Source: Defluviimonas sp. SAOS-178_SWC
GTDB lineage: Bacteria; Pseudomonadota; Alphaproteobacteria; Rhodobacterales; Rhodobacteraceae
Assembly (NCBI RefSeq): GCF_039830135.1
Contig: NZ_CP156081.1
Location: 3,768,001-3,832,000, forward strand
Reading direction: 5' to 3'
DNA: 64,000 nucleotides
The translations under genes and the position numbers were made by a program. Of the stretch, positions 47,617 through 54,681 are shown piece after piece; position 1 is the first letter of the stretch; every line of letters starts with the position of its first letter. The notes under the pieces are model-generated. The model saw nothing but the letters and a program-made list of their open reading frames with translations, was not told the DNA's origin and searched no databases.

Positions 47617-48507
47617 TCAGACCCATTTCGCGAGCGGCGGCAGGCTCATCAGCACGGCATTGGCATCATGCCCCGTCTCGAGGCCGAACTTGGTGCCGCG
47701 GTCGTAGACGAGGTTGTATTCGGCATAAAGGCCACGATGGACAAGTTGGGCGTCGCGGTCCGCATCGCTCCACGCCGTGCCCATCCGACGCTCGACAAGG
47801 GGAAGGAAGGCCGGCAGGAAGGCACGGCCGACCGCCTGGGTGAAGGCGAAATCGGCCGCCCAGCCGCCAGTGTTGAGATCGTCGTAGAAAATGCCGCCGA
47901 CGCCGCGCGCGCGACCGCGATGCGGGACGAAGAAATATTCGTCGGCCCAGGATTTGAAACGCGGGTAATAGCCCGGATCGTGGGCGTCGCAGGCGGCTTC
48001 GAGCGTGGCATGGAAATGCACCGTATCCTCGGGATACTCGATGCAGGGATTGAGGTCGGCACCGCCGCCGAACCACCAGGCATGCGGCGTCCAGAACATC
48101 CTTGTGTTCATGTGGACGGCCGGCGCATGCGGGTTCTGCATATGGGCGACAAGGCTGATGCCCGAGGCCCAGAAGCGCGGATCGCTCTCCATTCCCGGAA
48201 CGCCGCGCGCCGCCATCGCCGCCTGCGCCCGCGCGCCGAGCCGGCCGTGGACGGTCGACACATTGACCCCGACCTTTTCGAAGACCCGGCCGCCGCGCAT
48301 CACGCTCATCAATCCGCCGCCCGCATCGCCGCCGCCGTTATCGCTGCGCTTCGTCCGCGTCACCTCGAACCGGCCGGGGGCGGCGTCCGACCCGGCGGCG
48401 CGGTTCTCGAGGCCTTCGAAGGCCGCCACGATCTCGTCCCGCAGGCTGCGAAACCACGCCGAGGCGCGCGCCTTTTCCGGTTCCATCTCTTCGTTCATTC
48501 CATCCAT
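47617..48507 (-). CDS. hemF: Oxygen-dependent coproporphyrinogen-III oxidase
   Basis: A 296-aa HemF that oxidatively decarboxylates coproporphyrinogen III in aerobic heme synthesis. Family motifs are GGGDAGGGLMSVMRGGRVFEK-like (seen in part as GGLMSVMRGGRVFEKVGVN), NPHAPAVHMNTRMF, FGGGADLNPC, the YFFVPHRGRARGVGGIFYDDL region and LYAEYNLVYDRGTKFGL. Length is normal. The ATG at 48507 or the one three codons later could be the start. It stands alone, 123 bp upstream of the chorismate mutase gene on the same strand. Confidence 0.97.
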   Translation of the reverse strand: MDGMNEEMEPEKARASAWFRSLRDEIVAAFEGLENRAAGSDAAPGRFEVTRTKRSDNGGGDAGGGLMSVMRGGRVFEKVGVNVSTVHGRLGARAQAAMAARGVPGMESDPRFWASGISLVAHMQNPHAPAVHMNTRMFWTPHAWWFGGGADLNPCIEYPEDTVHFHATLEAACDAHDPGYYPRFKSWADEYFFVPHRGRARGVGGIFYDDLNTGGWAADFAFTQAVGRAFLPAFLPLVERRMGTAWSDADRDAQLVHRGLYAEYNLVYDRGTKFGLETGHDANAVLMSLPPLAKWV

Positions 48508-48647
48508 CCCGGCCCCCTTGCAGTTCGCTTAACAGCTTAGTTCGCGTCCCGCCAGAATGACAAATCCGCGCGGCCGGCGAGCGAGTGTTTGGCCCGCCCG
48601 CGCGGGGCCGCTAGAGTAAGCGTGTCACAATTGCCGCGAGTCGCCCG

Positions 48648-49007
48648 ATGTTCGTTCGTCCCGCCCTGATTGCAGTTGCCCTTGCGGGTCTTTCGGCCTG
48701 CGCCGACACTGCCAACCGCTGCGGCGGGCCGGAGACGCGCGACATCAGGACCATCGACAGGCTCATCGCCGAAACACGCGCCAATCTGGACCGTGGTTAT
48801 ACGCAGGCGCGCGAGGATAGCGGCGCGGCGGTGAATTTCTGCCTCGGCAGCCACCGCTCCAATGTCGGGCTCAGCTTCTGTACCGACTCCGGCACACGGA
48901 CCCGGCCGGTCGCGCTCTACACGGCGGCCGAAACGCGCAAGCTCGAAGCGCTTCTGGCCCGCCGGGATCTGCTCGCCGCCCGCATCGCCGCCTGTGCCCG
49001 ACCCTGA
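48648..49007 (+). CDS. Small lipoprotein, first of a tandem paralogous pair
   Basis: A 119-aa predicted lipoprotein (lipobox LSAC at residue 18). The mature part begins DTANRCGGPETRDIRTIDRL and shares the pattern RTxDRLIAETxANLxRGYT with the following gene, plus two internal cysteines and a C-terminal helix (AETRKLEALLARRDLL). Family not recognised; it resembles small excalibur-like or DUF proteins of Rhodobacteraceae. The next gene starts 16 bp after its stop. Confidence 0.78.
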   Translation: MFVRPALIAVALAGLSACADTANRCGGPETRDIRTIDRLIAETRANLDRGYTQAREDSGAAVNFCLGSHRSNVGLSFCTDSGTRTRPVALYTAAETRKLEALLARRDLLAARIAACARP

Positions 49008-49023
49008 CCGGAAAGTCCGTCCC

Positions 49024-49410
49024 ATGCGCCTTCGCTTCACCCTTCTCCTCACCGCCCTCGTCGCCGCCTGCGGCACACCGCAGGAACAGTGCATCCGCAC
49101 CGCGACGCGCGAACTTCGAACCCTCGACCGGCTGATCGCGGAGACCGAGGCCAATCTGGCGCGCGGCTACACCTACGAGGAGCACGAAATCATGCGCCAC
49201 GAGTGGACGCGCTGCGACGACTGGGTGCGCGGCACGCCGGTCCGGATGTGCTTCGAGCCGGTATGGGATACGGTCAGGCGCCCGGTCGCGATCGACCCGG
49301 AGGCCGAGACGCGCAAGCTCGAAGGATTGCAGGCGCGGCGGAAGGCGCTTGGGCGACAGGCCGATGCCGCCATCGCCGCCTGCCGCGCACGCTATCCGGA
49401 AACTCAGTAA
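49024..49410 (+). CDS. Small lipoprotein, second of a tandem paralogous pair
   Basis: A 128-aa predicted lipoprotein (lipobox LVAAC). It repeats the architecture of the upstream gene: TATRELRTLDRLIAETEANL with RGYTYEEHE, a cysteine-bearing middle (MRHEWTRCDDW, VRMCFEPVW), and AETRKLEGLQARRKALG near the end. The ATG at 49024 follows TCCGTCCC. It arose by duplication. The stop region overlaps the end of the converging SDR gene by 7 bp. Function unknown. Confidence 0.78.
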   Translation: MRLRFTLLLTALVAACGTPQEQCIRTATRELRTLDRLIAETEANLARGYTYEEHEIMRHEWTRCDDWVRGTPVRMCFEPVWDTVRRPVAIDPEAETRKLEGLQARRKALGRQADAAIAACRARYPETQ

Positions 49411-50213
49411 GCCGGGACCGACACGGGATCGATCAGCCCCCGCCCGCCATCGACGGTCAGAATCTGTCCGGTCACGAAGCTCGATCCGCTTGAGGCAAGG
49501 AATTGCGCCGCCTCGGCGACTTCAGACGGGGTCGCAATTCGGCGAAGGGGTGTTCCCCCGGCAATCAGGTCGTGCCAGTCGGGGTTGTCCTTGAGCGCCG
49601 ATTGCATGCTTGCACTCATGATGCTGGCAATGGCGATCCCGTTTACCCGGATGCGCTCTGGCGCCAGCGCCACGGCGAGAGATCGCGTTGCCTGATCAAG
49701 CGCGGCGCCGGCGATGGAATAGGCCAGCAAGTCCGGCTGCGCCCGCCGCGCCGCGAGGCTGGAGACGTTGATGATCGTTCCGACGGGACCATCGGTCTGA
49801 TCCTCCTTCTCGGCCTGAGCGATCATCCGCTTCGCTGCCATCTGGCTCAGCTTCAATGCCGGCAGGAGGTTCTGCTTCCACATCGCGTCAATGGACGCGT
49901 CGTCGGGATTGAGGGGATCCGTCGTCAGCACCGCCCGCTGCGCGTTGACCAGGATGTCGATGCGCTCGAACGCATCGACCGTCGCCGAGAGAAGGTTCGC
50001 GAGCGTCAGTTTCTGGCTGAGGTCGCCACCGAAACAGCGGACCGGCCCGTCTTCCCCGGCCGCCGCTCCGACCTCTTCCGCCAGCTTTGCCTCGTCGCTG
50101 TCGGCAAACATGACGCGGGCGCCGCGATCGACGAAGTGGCGGGCAATGGCGAGCCCGATGCCTTTGGCGGCCCCGGTGACGATGGCGGTCTTGCCGGCAA
50201 TGGACAGGGACAT
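49404..50213 (-). CDS. SDR-fold protein lacking the catalytic lysine
   Basis: A 269-aa short-chain dehydrogenase/reductase: cofactor loop TGAAKGIG at residues 13-20, D64 region (FGGDLS), the catalytic serine in INVSSLAARR (about 151-152) and tyrosine Y165 (LLAYSIAGAALD). The YxxxK lysine is replaced by Gly169, and the NNAG motif reads VNAQRAV. The C-terminal FVTGQILTVDGGRGL is intact. It may bind a cofactor but have altered chemistry. The ATG at 50213 follows GGAGAGTTC at close distance. It follows the rsmC-like gene by 41 bp. Confidence 0.88.
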   Translation of the reverse strand: MSLSIAGKTAIVTGAAKGIGLAIARHFVDRGARVMFADSDEAKLAEEVGAAAGEDGPVRCFGGDLSQKLTLANLLSATVDAFERIDILVNAQRAVLTTDPLNPDDASIDAMWKQNLLPALKLSQMAAKRMIAQAEKEDQTDGPVGTIINVSSLAARRAQPDLLAYSIAGAALDQATRSLAVALAPERIRVNGIAIASIMSASMQSALKDNPDWHDLIAGGTPLRRIATPSEVAEAAQFLASSGSSFVTGQILTVDGGRGLIDPVSVPAY

Positions 50214-50254
50214 GAACTCTCCGGGTTGATTCTGCCGCGGCAGGTTACGGGATT

Positions 50255-51262
50255 TCAGTGGCGCGGGCGAGGCGCGGCCACCGGGCGCGCCGCCGTCAGC
50301 AATTTGAAGCCGCCGTCGCCACCGATCTCGGCCACCTCGCGGAAATGCCTGGCCAGCACCGCCTCGTAGGGAAGATGGCGGTTCGCGACCATCCAAAGAC
50401 GACCCGAGGGCACCAGCATCGCCGCCGCCGCCGCGATGAACGCGGCGCCGAGCGCCGGTTCGGCCGCGCGCCCGGTGTGGAAAGGCGGGTTCATGACCAC
50501 CGCGTCGACCGATGCCTCGGGCCGGAAGCGCGTCGCATCCTCCCAATGGAACCGAGCCCGCGGGTCGGTGATATTGCGCCGCGCACAGTCGAGGGCGGCA
50601 CGGTCGGCCTCGATCAGGTGAACTTCCTCGACGCCCGGCCGGGCGAGCACTTGCGCCGCGAGCCAGCCCCAGCCGGCGCCGAGATCGGCGACCCGCGGGG
50701 GAAGACGGTCCGGGAGTGCTTCGGCAAGCAGGGCGGAGCCGTGATCGACCTTTTCCGCCGAAAACACCCCCGGCGTTGTCACAAAACCCGGTGCCGGATG
50801 CAGGTCCGTCGCGCGCCAGTCGTCGAAGCGCGGCCCGGCATCGAACCGGAAGATCTTGCCGTGCGCCTTCGCGACGGGGGCCGAGACGGCGGCCCGGGCG
50901 CGGATGTCCTTCAGCATCGTGTCGATGCCGTCGGTCTTCTGCCCATCAATCCAGACCGGCCCGCCCGCGACGACCCGGGCCGCCGCCTCGGCCACCATGG
51001 CGCGGGCCGCGCCCCGCGCGCGCGGCACGAAGATGATCGCCGCCGAAAAGCCGTCGGGCGTCCCGGCGATCTGTGGCACCACCGTCCATCCCTGCGCGAC
51101 GAGGGCGTCGTGATCCGGGCGAAAACCCTGCACGATAACCGCACGGTCTTGCGGCAGGTCCGACAGATCGGTCGCGCCACCCGGTCCGAGGACGAGAATG
51201 CTGCCCGAAACAGGCAAATGGTCGGCGCCCTGAAGCGCGAGGGAAAGTCTCGGATGGGTCAT
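50255..51262 (-). CDS. RsmC-type class I SAM-dependent rRNA methyltransferase
   Basis: A 335-aa protein with an N-terminal inactive methyltransferase-like domain (about 1-160) and a C-terminal catalytic domain. The SAM motif is VADLGAGWGWLAAQVL, followed by VHLIEADRAALDCARRN and the base-flipping motif MNPPFHTGRAAEP. This matches RsmC/RlmG-family enzymes that methylate guanine N2 of rRNA (RsmC: G1207 of 16S). Assignment to 16S or 23S rRNA cannot be made with confidence from sequence alone. It lies 19 bp downstream of clpS. Confidence 0.87.
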   Translation of the reverse strand: MTHPRLSLALQGADHLPVSGSILVLGPGGATDLSDLPQDRAVIVQGFRPDHDALVAQGWTVVPQIAGTPDGFSAAIIFVPRARGAARAMVAEAAARVVAGGPVWIDGQKTDGIDTMLKDIRARAAVSAPVAKAHGKIFRFDAGPRFDDWRATDLHPAPGFVTTPGVFSAEKVDHGSALLAEALPDRLPPRVADLGAGWGWLAAQVLARPGVEEVHLIEADRAALDCARRNITDPRARFHWEDATRFRPEASVDAVVMNPPFHTGRAAEPALGAAFIAAAAAMLVPSGRLWMVANRHLPYEAVLARHFREVAEIGGDGGFKLLTAARPVAAPRPRH

Positions 51263-51281
51263 GTGAACCGGAGCCCCGCCC

Positions 51282-51623
51282 CTATTCCTTTTCCATCGTG
51301 CATTGCAGGGGGTGCTGATGCCGCCGGGCGAAATCCATCACCTGCGCCACTTTCGTCTCGGCCACCTCGAAGGAAAAGACGCCGACCACGGCCAGCCCCT
51401 TCTTGTGCACCGTCAGCATGATCTCGAACGCCTGCGCGTGGCTGAGGCCGAAGAACCGCTCGAGGATATGGACGACGAATTCCATCGGCGTGTAGTCGTC
51501 GTTCAGGAGCAGCACCTTGTAGAGGGGCGGCCGCTGCGTCTTCGGACGGGTCTTGGTAATGACCGTGCTTTCGGGGTCATTGCCGTCCTTGCGGTCCGAC
51601 AGGGTGATGGGGCGCAATGACAA
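51282..51623 (-). CDS. clpS: ATP-dependent Clp protease adaptor ClpS (TTG start likely)
   Basis: A 113-aa N-end-rule adaptor that delivers substrates to ClpAP. The conserved core [20 protein letters not shown], the [20 protein letters not shown] region and the [14 protein letters not shown] end are intact. The start I favour is TTG at 51623 ([10 protein letters not shown]), with GAGGAGGGA five bases upstream. The nearest in-frame ATG, at 51677, adds 18 residues ([10 protein letters not shown]) without family resemblance or a ribosome-binding site. It is the first gene of a unit with the methyltransferase and SDR. Confidence 0.93.
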   Translation of the reverse strand: MSLRPITLSDRKDGNDPESTVITKTRPKTQRPPLYKVLLLNDDYTPMEFVVHILERFFGLSHAQAFEIMLTVHKKGLAVVGVFSFEVAETKVAQVMDFARRHQHPLQCTMEKE

Positions 51624-51764
51624 GAGCTCCCTCCTCGGGATTCGGGCGCAGGGGTTCGGAATGACAATATAATCCATGGGCCGGATGAGAAAAAGGTTGC
51701 GATTACATCGGCATTGATCCGATCGACCGAAAACGTCAGATTGAGCGCCCTGGGGAGGATGCCC

Positions 51765-52475
51765 ATGCCCGCACTCACCACCATCGCCTTCGATGCCGAC
51801 GACACCCTGTGGCACAATGAACGCTTCTTCCGCCTGACCCAGGACCGGTTCGCGGAACTCCTCGCCGGCTATGCGCCCCGCGATCATCTCGAGGACAGAC
51901 TGCTGGCCGCCGAACGGCGAAATCTCGGGCGGTACGGGTTCGGCATCAAGGGCTTCACGCTGTCGATGATCGAAACCGCCCTCGACGTGACCGGCGACAA
52001 GGTGCCCGCCCAGGTCATCCGGGAGATCGTCGGGGCCGGGCAGGAGATGCTCGATCACCCGATCGAGCTTCTGCCTCATGCCCGCGAGGCGGTCGCGCGC
52101 CTCGCTGCGGATCACCATATCCTCTTGATAACGAAGGGCGACCTTCTCGACCAGGAACGGAAGCTGGCGCAATCGGGGCTTGGCGATCTGTTCGATGGGG
52201 TGGAAATCGTGTCGGACAAGACCGCCGCCGTCTACGCCGCGATCTTCGCCCGCCACGGCCACCTCCCTGAAGCCACGATGATGATCGGCAACTCGCTGAA
52301 ATCCGACGTGCTGCCCGTCCTCGCCCTCGGCGGCTGGGGCGTCCATGTCCCGCATGACCTGACCTGGGCTCTGGAACACGAGGAGCCACCCGCCAGTCAC
52401 GCGCGCTTCCGCAGCCTCGACGATCTCGGGGCGCTCGGCGACCTCGTCGCATCGGTGGAATCGGGCTGCGGCTGA
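51765..52475 (+). CDS. HAD-superfamily hydrolase
   Basis: A 236-aa phosphatase-like protein. Motif I is FDADDTLW, motif II lies in [11 protein letters not shown], and motif III/IV in [11 protein letters not shown] with [16 protein letters not shown]. The helical cap lies between about residues 20 and 95. The ATG at 51765 has GGGGAGG at the right distance; the ATG two codons earlier is overlapped by it. Substrate unknown, as for most of the family; relatives are often annotated as haloacid dehalogenase-like or phosphoglycolate phosphatase-like. Confidence 0.87.
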   Translation: MPALTTIAFDADDTLWHNERFFRLTQDRFAELLAGYAPRDHLEDRLLAAERRNLGRYGFGIKGFTLSMIETALDVTGDKVPAQVIREIVGAGQEMLDHPIELLPHAREAVARLAADHHILLITKGDLLDQERKLAQSGLGDLFDGVEIVSDKTAAVYAAIFARHGHLPEATMMIGNSLKSDVLPVLALGGWGVHVPHDLTWALEHEEPPASHARFRSLDDLGALGDLVASVESGCG

Positions 52476-52654
52476 GCCGATCTGGTGGTTGTGCCGGACG
52501 TTGCACCCATATCTGCCCGGCGCGACGGGATTATCTCAGCATTGGCAACAAACACATTGAAACAAGGGTGTTTTCGCATCGCGGCAGCTGTGCTATCGTG
52601 ACGCAAATCAGTGAAGCGCCGGCGCCAATGACCGGGGCATGAGGCAGGAAAAAG

Positions 52655-54508
52655 GTGAGACAGGTGTTTGCTTGTCCGGGGCAGTGCGTCCATCGCACCC
52701 GCATGTTCGTCGCATTCGTGCTGGCGTTTCTTCTGACGCCGATGCTTGCGCTCTCGGCACCCTATGCCGATTTCGTCATCGACGCCCGAACCGGCGAGAT
52801 CCTGCATCAGGACAACGCGGATACCCGCCTTCACCCTGCCTCTCTGACCAAGATGATGACGCTCTACATCGCGTTCGAGGCGATCGAGCACGGCGAGATC
52901 ACGCTCGACAGCAAGGTCACGATCTCCAAGCACGCCGCCTCGCAGCCGCCGTCGCGGCTTGGCCTCAAGGCCGGCCAGACCATCGCGCTGCGCTACCTGA
53001 TCCGCGCCGCCGCGATCAAGTCGGCGAACGATGCCGCCACGGCGATCGGCGAGGCGATCGAAGGGTCCGAGTCCGCCTTTGCCCGGCGCATGAACCGCAC
53101 CGCGAAGCAGCTCGGGATGAGCCGCACGACCTTTGTCAACGCAAACGGCCTCACCGCCGCCGGCCACCTCTCGACCGCGCGTGACATGACCACGCTGGGC
53201 CGGCATGTCTTCTACGACTATCCGCAGTACTACAACATCTTCTCGCGCACCACGGCCGATGCCGGCGTGGCGCAGGTCGCCCACACCAACCGCCGGTTCC
53301 TCGCCTCCTACAAGGGCGCGGACGGAATCAAGACCGGTTACACCGCGGCGGCGGGGTTCAACCTCACCGCATCCGCCCAGCGTGGCAACAAGCGCATCAT
53401 TGCCACGGTGTTCGGCGGCAAATCGACGGCGAGCCGTAACGCTCGGGTGGCGGAACTCATGGATCTCGGCTTCGGAAAGGCCCCGAACCGGGCAACCATC
53501 CAGAAACCCGCGCGGCCAGAATATCTCGCGAGCGCTGCGCCCGCAGACGACGGGATGGCCGAAGCCGTGGCACGCGCGGTCACCACGGCAACCGGCGCCG
53601 TTCCTGCCGGCAAGACCATCCGTCTCAACGTCGCCATCGCGAAAAGCCCGCGCCCGAAGGCACGGCCGCTGCCGGGCACCGAGGCGCCGCCGGAACAACT
53701 GCTTCTCGCGATGCAGGACGACATCAACGCGGCCCTCGCCGAGGCGCAGGAACTGTCCCTTACCGACGCGGCGCCGCCCGCCGTTGTCGTCGAAGCGGCG
53801 GGTGCAACGGAAGCGGCGCCTAATGCCGGCGCCCCCGAGGAGATCGTGGTGGCGGAGGTGCCCGAGCCTGCCGGGCCGATCTTTGCCGCAACGACCGAAG
53901 CGCAGCCTGAAACCACGATCGCCCTCGCCGCCGCTGCCGACGGCCCGGTTCAACCTGTGGACGCCCCCCTCGACCCCGCGACGGCAAATGCTCCGACCCA
54001 GTCCCCGACGCCCCCTTCCGCACCCAGACCGGCCGAACCGGCAGCGGACATCGCGGTGGCAGCGGCCGAACCGGTCGCGACGGACCCGGTTTCGGAGCCC
54101 GAGGTTGTCGTTGCCGAAACTGTCGCCGAACCGGCCGAAGCCCCGGTCGCCATCGCCGCGCCGGATACGCCTGCGCCGAAGTCCCGCCCGGACCAGATCG
54201 TGCTTGCCTCGTTCACCCCGAATGCACCCGTCGCCGAGGAACTGGAGGTCGTGACCCGCGTCTCCACGTCGGGCGGGCGGCAATGGTCGATCAACGTCGG
54301 GCATTTCGGCTCGCGCTACAACGCCGAGCGGGAACTTCTTCAAACCGCTTTGGTCGAGATGAACACGCTCGACGAGGCGCTCAGAAAGGTCGTGGCGCGG
54401 AAGGGCGGCTTCGATGCCAACTTCGTCGGCATGACCGAAGAGATGGCGAACCTCGCCTGCCGCCGGCTGCAAGCCCGGCAGACCGAATGCACGGTGATCG
54501 GGCCCTGA
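52655..54508 (+). CDS. D-alanyl-D-alanine carboxypeptidase (S11) fused to a C-terminal SPOR domain
   Basis: A 617-aa periplasmic peptidoglycan enzyme. The signal anchor is at about residues 17-35; the penicillin-binding domain at about 36-275 has the triad S63-x-x-K66 (ASLTKM), S123-A-N (KSANDA) and K226-T-G (GIKTGYT). A 250-residue Ala/Pro/Glu-rich linker follows, and the last 80 residues (RQWSINVGHFGSRYNAEREL to CTVIG) match SPOR, which binds denuded glycan at the septum. The fusion suggests a divisome-targeted carboxypeptidase. The GTG at 52655 follows AGGAAAAAG; the ATG at 52703 is an alternative. Confidence 0.93.
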   Translation: MRQVFACPGQCVHRTRMFVAFVLAFLLTPMLALSAPYADFVIDARTGEILHQDNADTRLHPASLTKMMTLYIAFEAIEHGEITLDSKVTISKHAASQPPSRLGLKAGQTIALRYLIRAAAIKSANDAATAIGEAIEGSESAFARRMNRTAKQLGMSRTTFVNANGLTAAGHLSTARDMTTLGRHVFYDYPQYYNIFSRTTADAGVAQVAHTNRRFLASYKGADGIKTGYTAAAGFNLTASAQRGNKRIIATVFGGKSTASRNARVAELMDLGFGKAPNRATIQKPARPEYLASAAPADDGMAEAVARAVTTATGAVPAGKTIRLNVAIAKSPRPKARPLPGTEAPPEQLLLAMQDDINAALAEAQELSLTDAAPPAVVVEAAGATEAAPNAGAPEEIVVAEVPEPAGPIFAATTEAQPETTIALAAAADGPVQPVDAPLDPATANAPTQSPTPPSAPRPAEPAADIAVAAAEPVATDPVSEPEVVVAETVAEPAEAPVAIAAPDTPAPKSRPDQIVLASFTPNAPVAEELEVVTRVSTSGGRQWSINVGHFGSRYNAERELLQTALVEMNTLDEALRKVVARKGGFDANFVGMTEEMANLACRRLQARQTECTVIGP

Positions 54509-54518
54509 CCCGTCAGGG
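54503..54518. terminator. Small hairpin at the convergent junction of the carboxypeptidase and ccoS genes
   Basis: Arms CCCTGAC / GTCAGGG with a CC centre contain the stop codons of both converging genes. It is short and followed by TTTCGGG on the plus strand, so at most a weak bidirectional terminator. Confidence 0.4.
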
Positions 54519-54671
54519 TTTCGGGTGATCGTCCCAATCGGAACTGAGGATGCGGTTCGCATCGCCGTCCGGATCGTCGTATTGCCGGTGTTTCAGCGAC
54601 CACAGGAAAGCCGCAAGCCCGATCCCGCCGAGAAGCAGCGAGACGGGGATGAGGTAGACGAGCATTTCCAT
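54513..54671 (-). CDS. ccoS: cbb3-type cytochrome oxidase assembly protein CcoS
   Basis: A 52-aa membrane protein beginning MEMLVYLIPVSLLLGGIGLA, one transmembrane helix followed by the CcoS pattern FLWSLKHRQYDDPDGDANRIL. CcoS is needed for cofactor insertion into the cbb3 oxidase. It is too short for many gene finders. It sits 10 bp downstream of ccoI as the last gene of ccoGHIS. The ATG two codons later (54665) is an alternative start. Confidence 0.95.
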   Translation of the reverse strand: MEMLVYLIPVSLLLGGIGLAAFLWSLKHRQYDDPDGDANRILSSDWDDHPKP

Positions 54672-54681
54672 CCTGGCAGCC

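Noticed and set aside
52397..54562. A 721-codon minus-strand frame across the carboxypeptidase gene
   Set aside because: It is antisense to a gene with clear S11 and SPOR motifs. Its Gly/Arg/Asp-rich translation mirrors the Ala/Pro linker.
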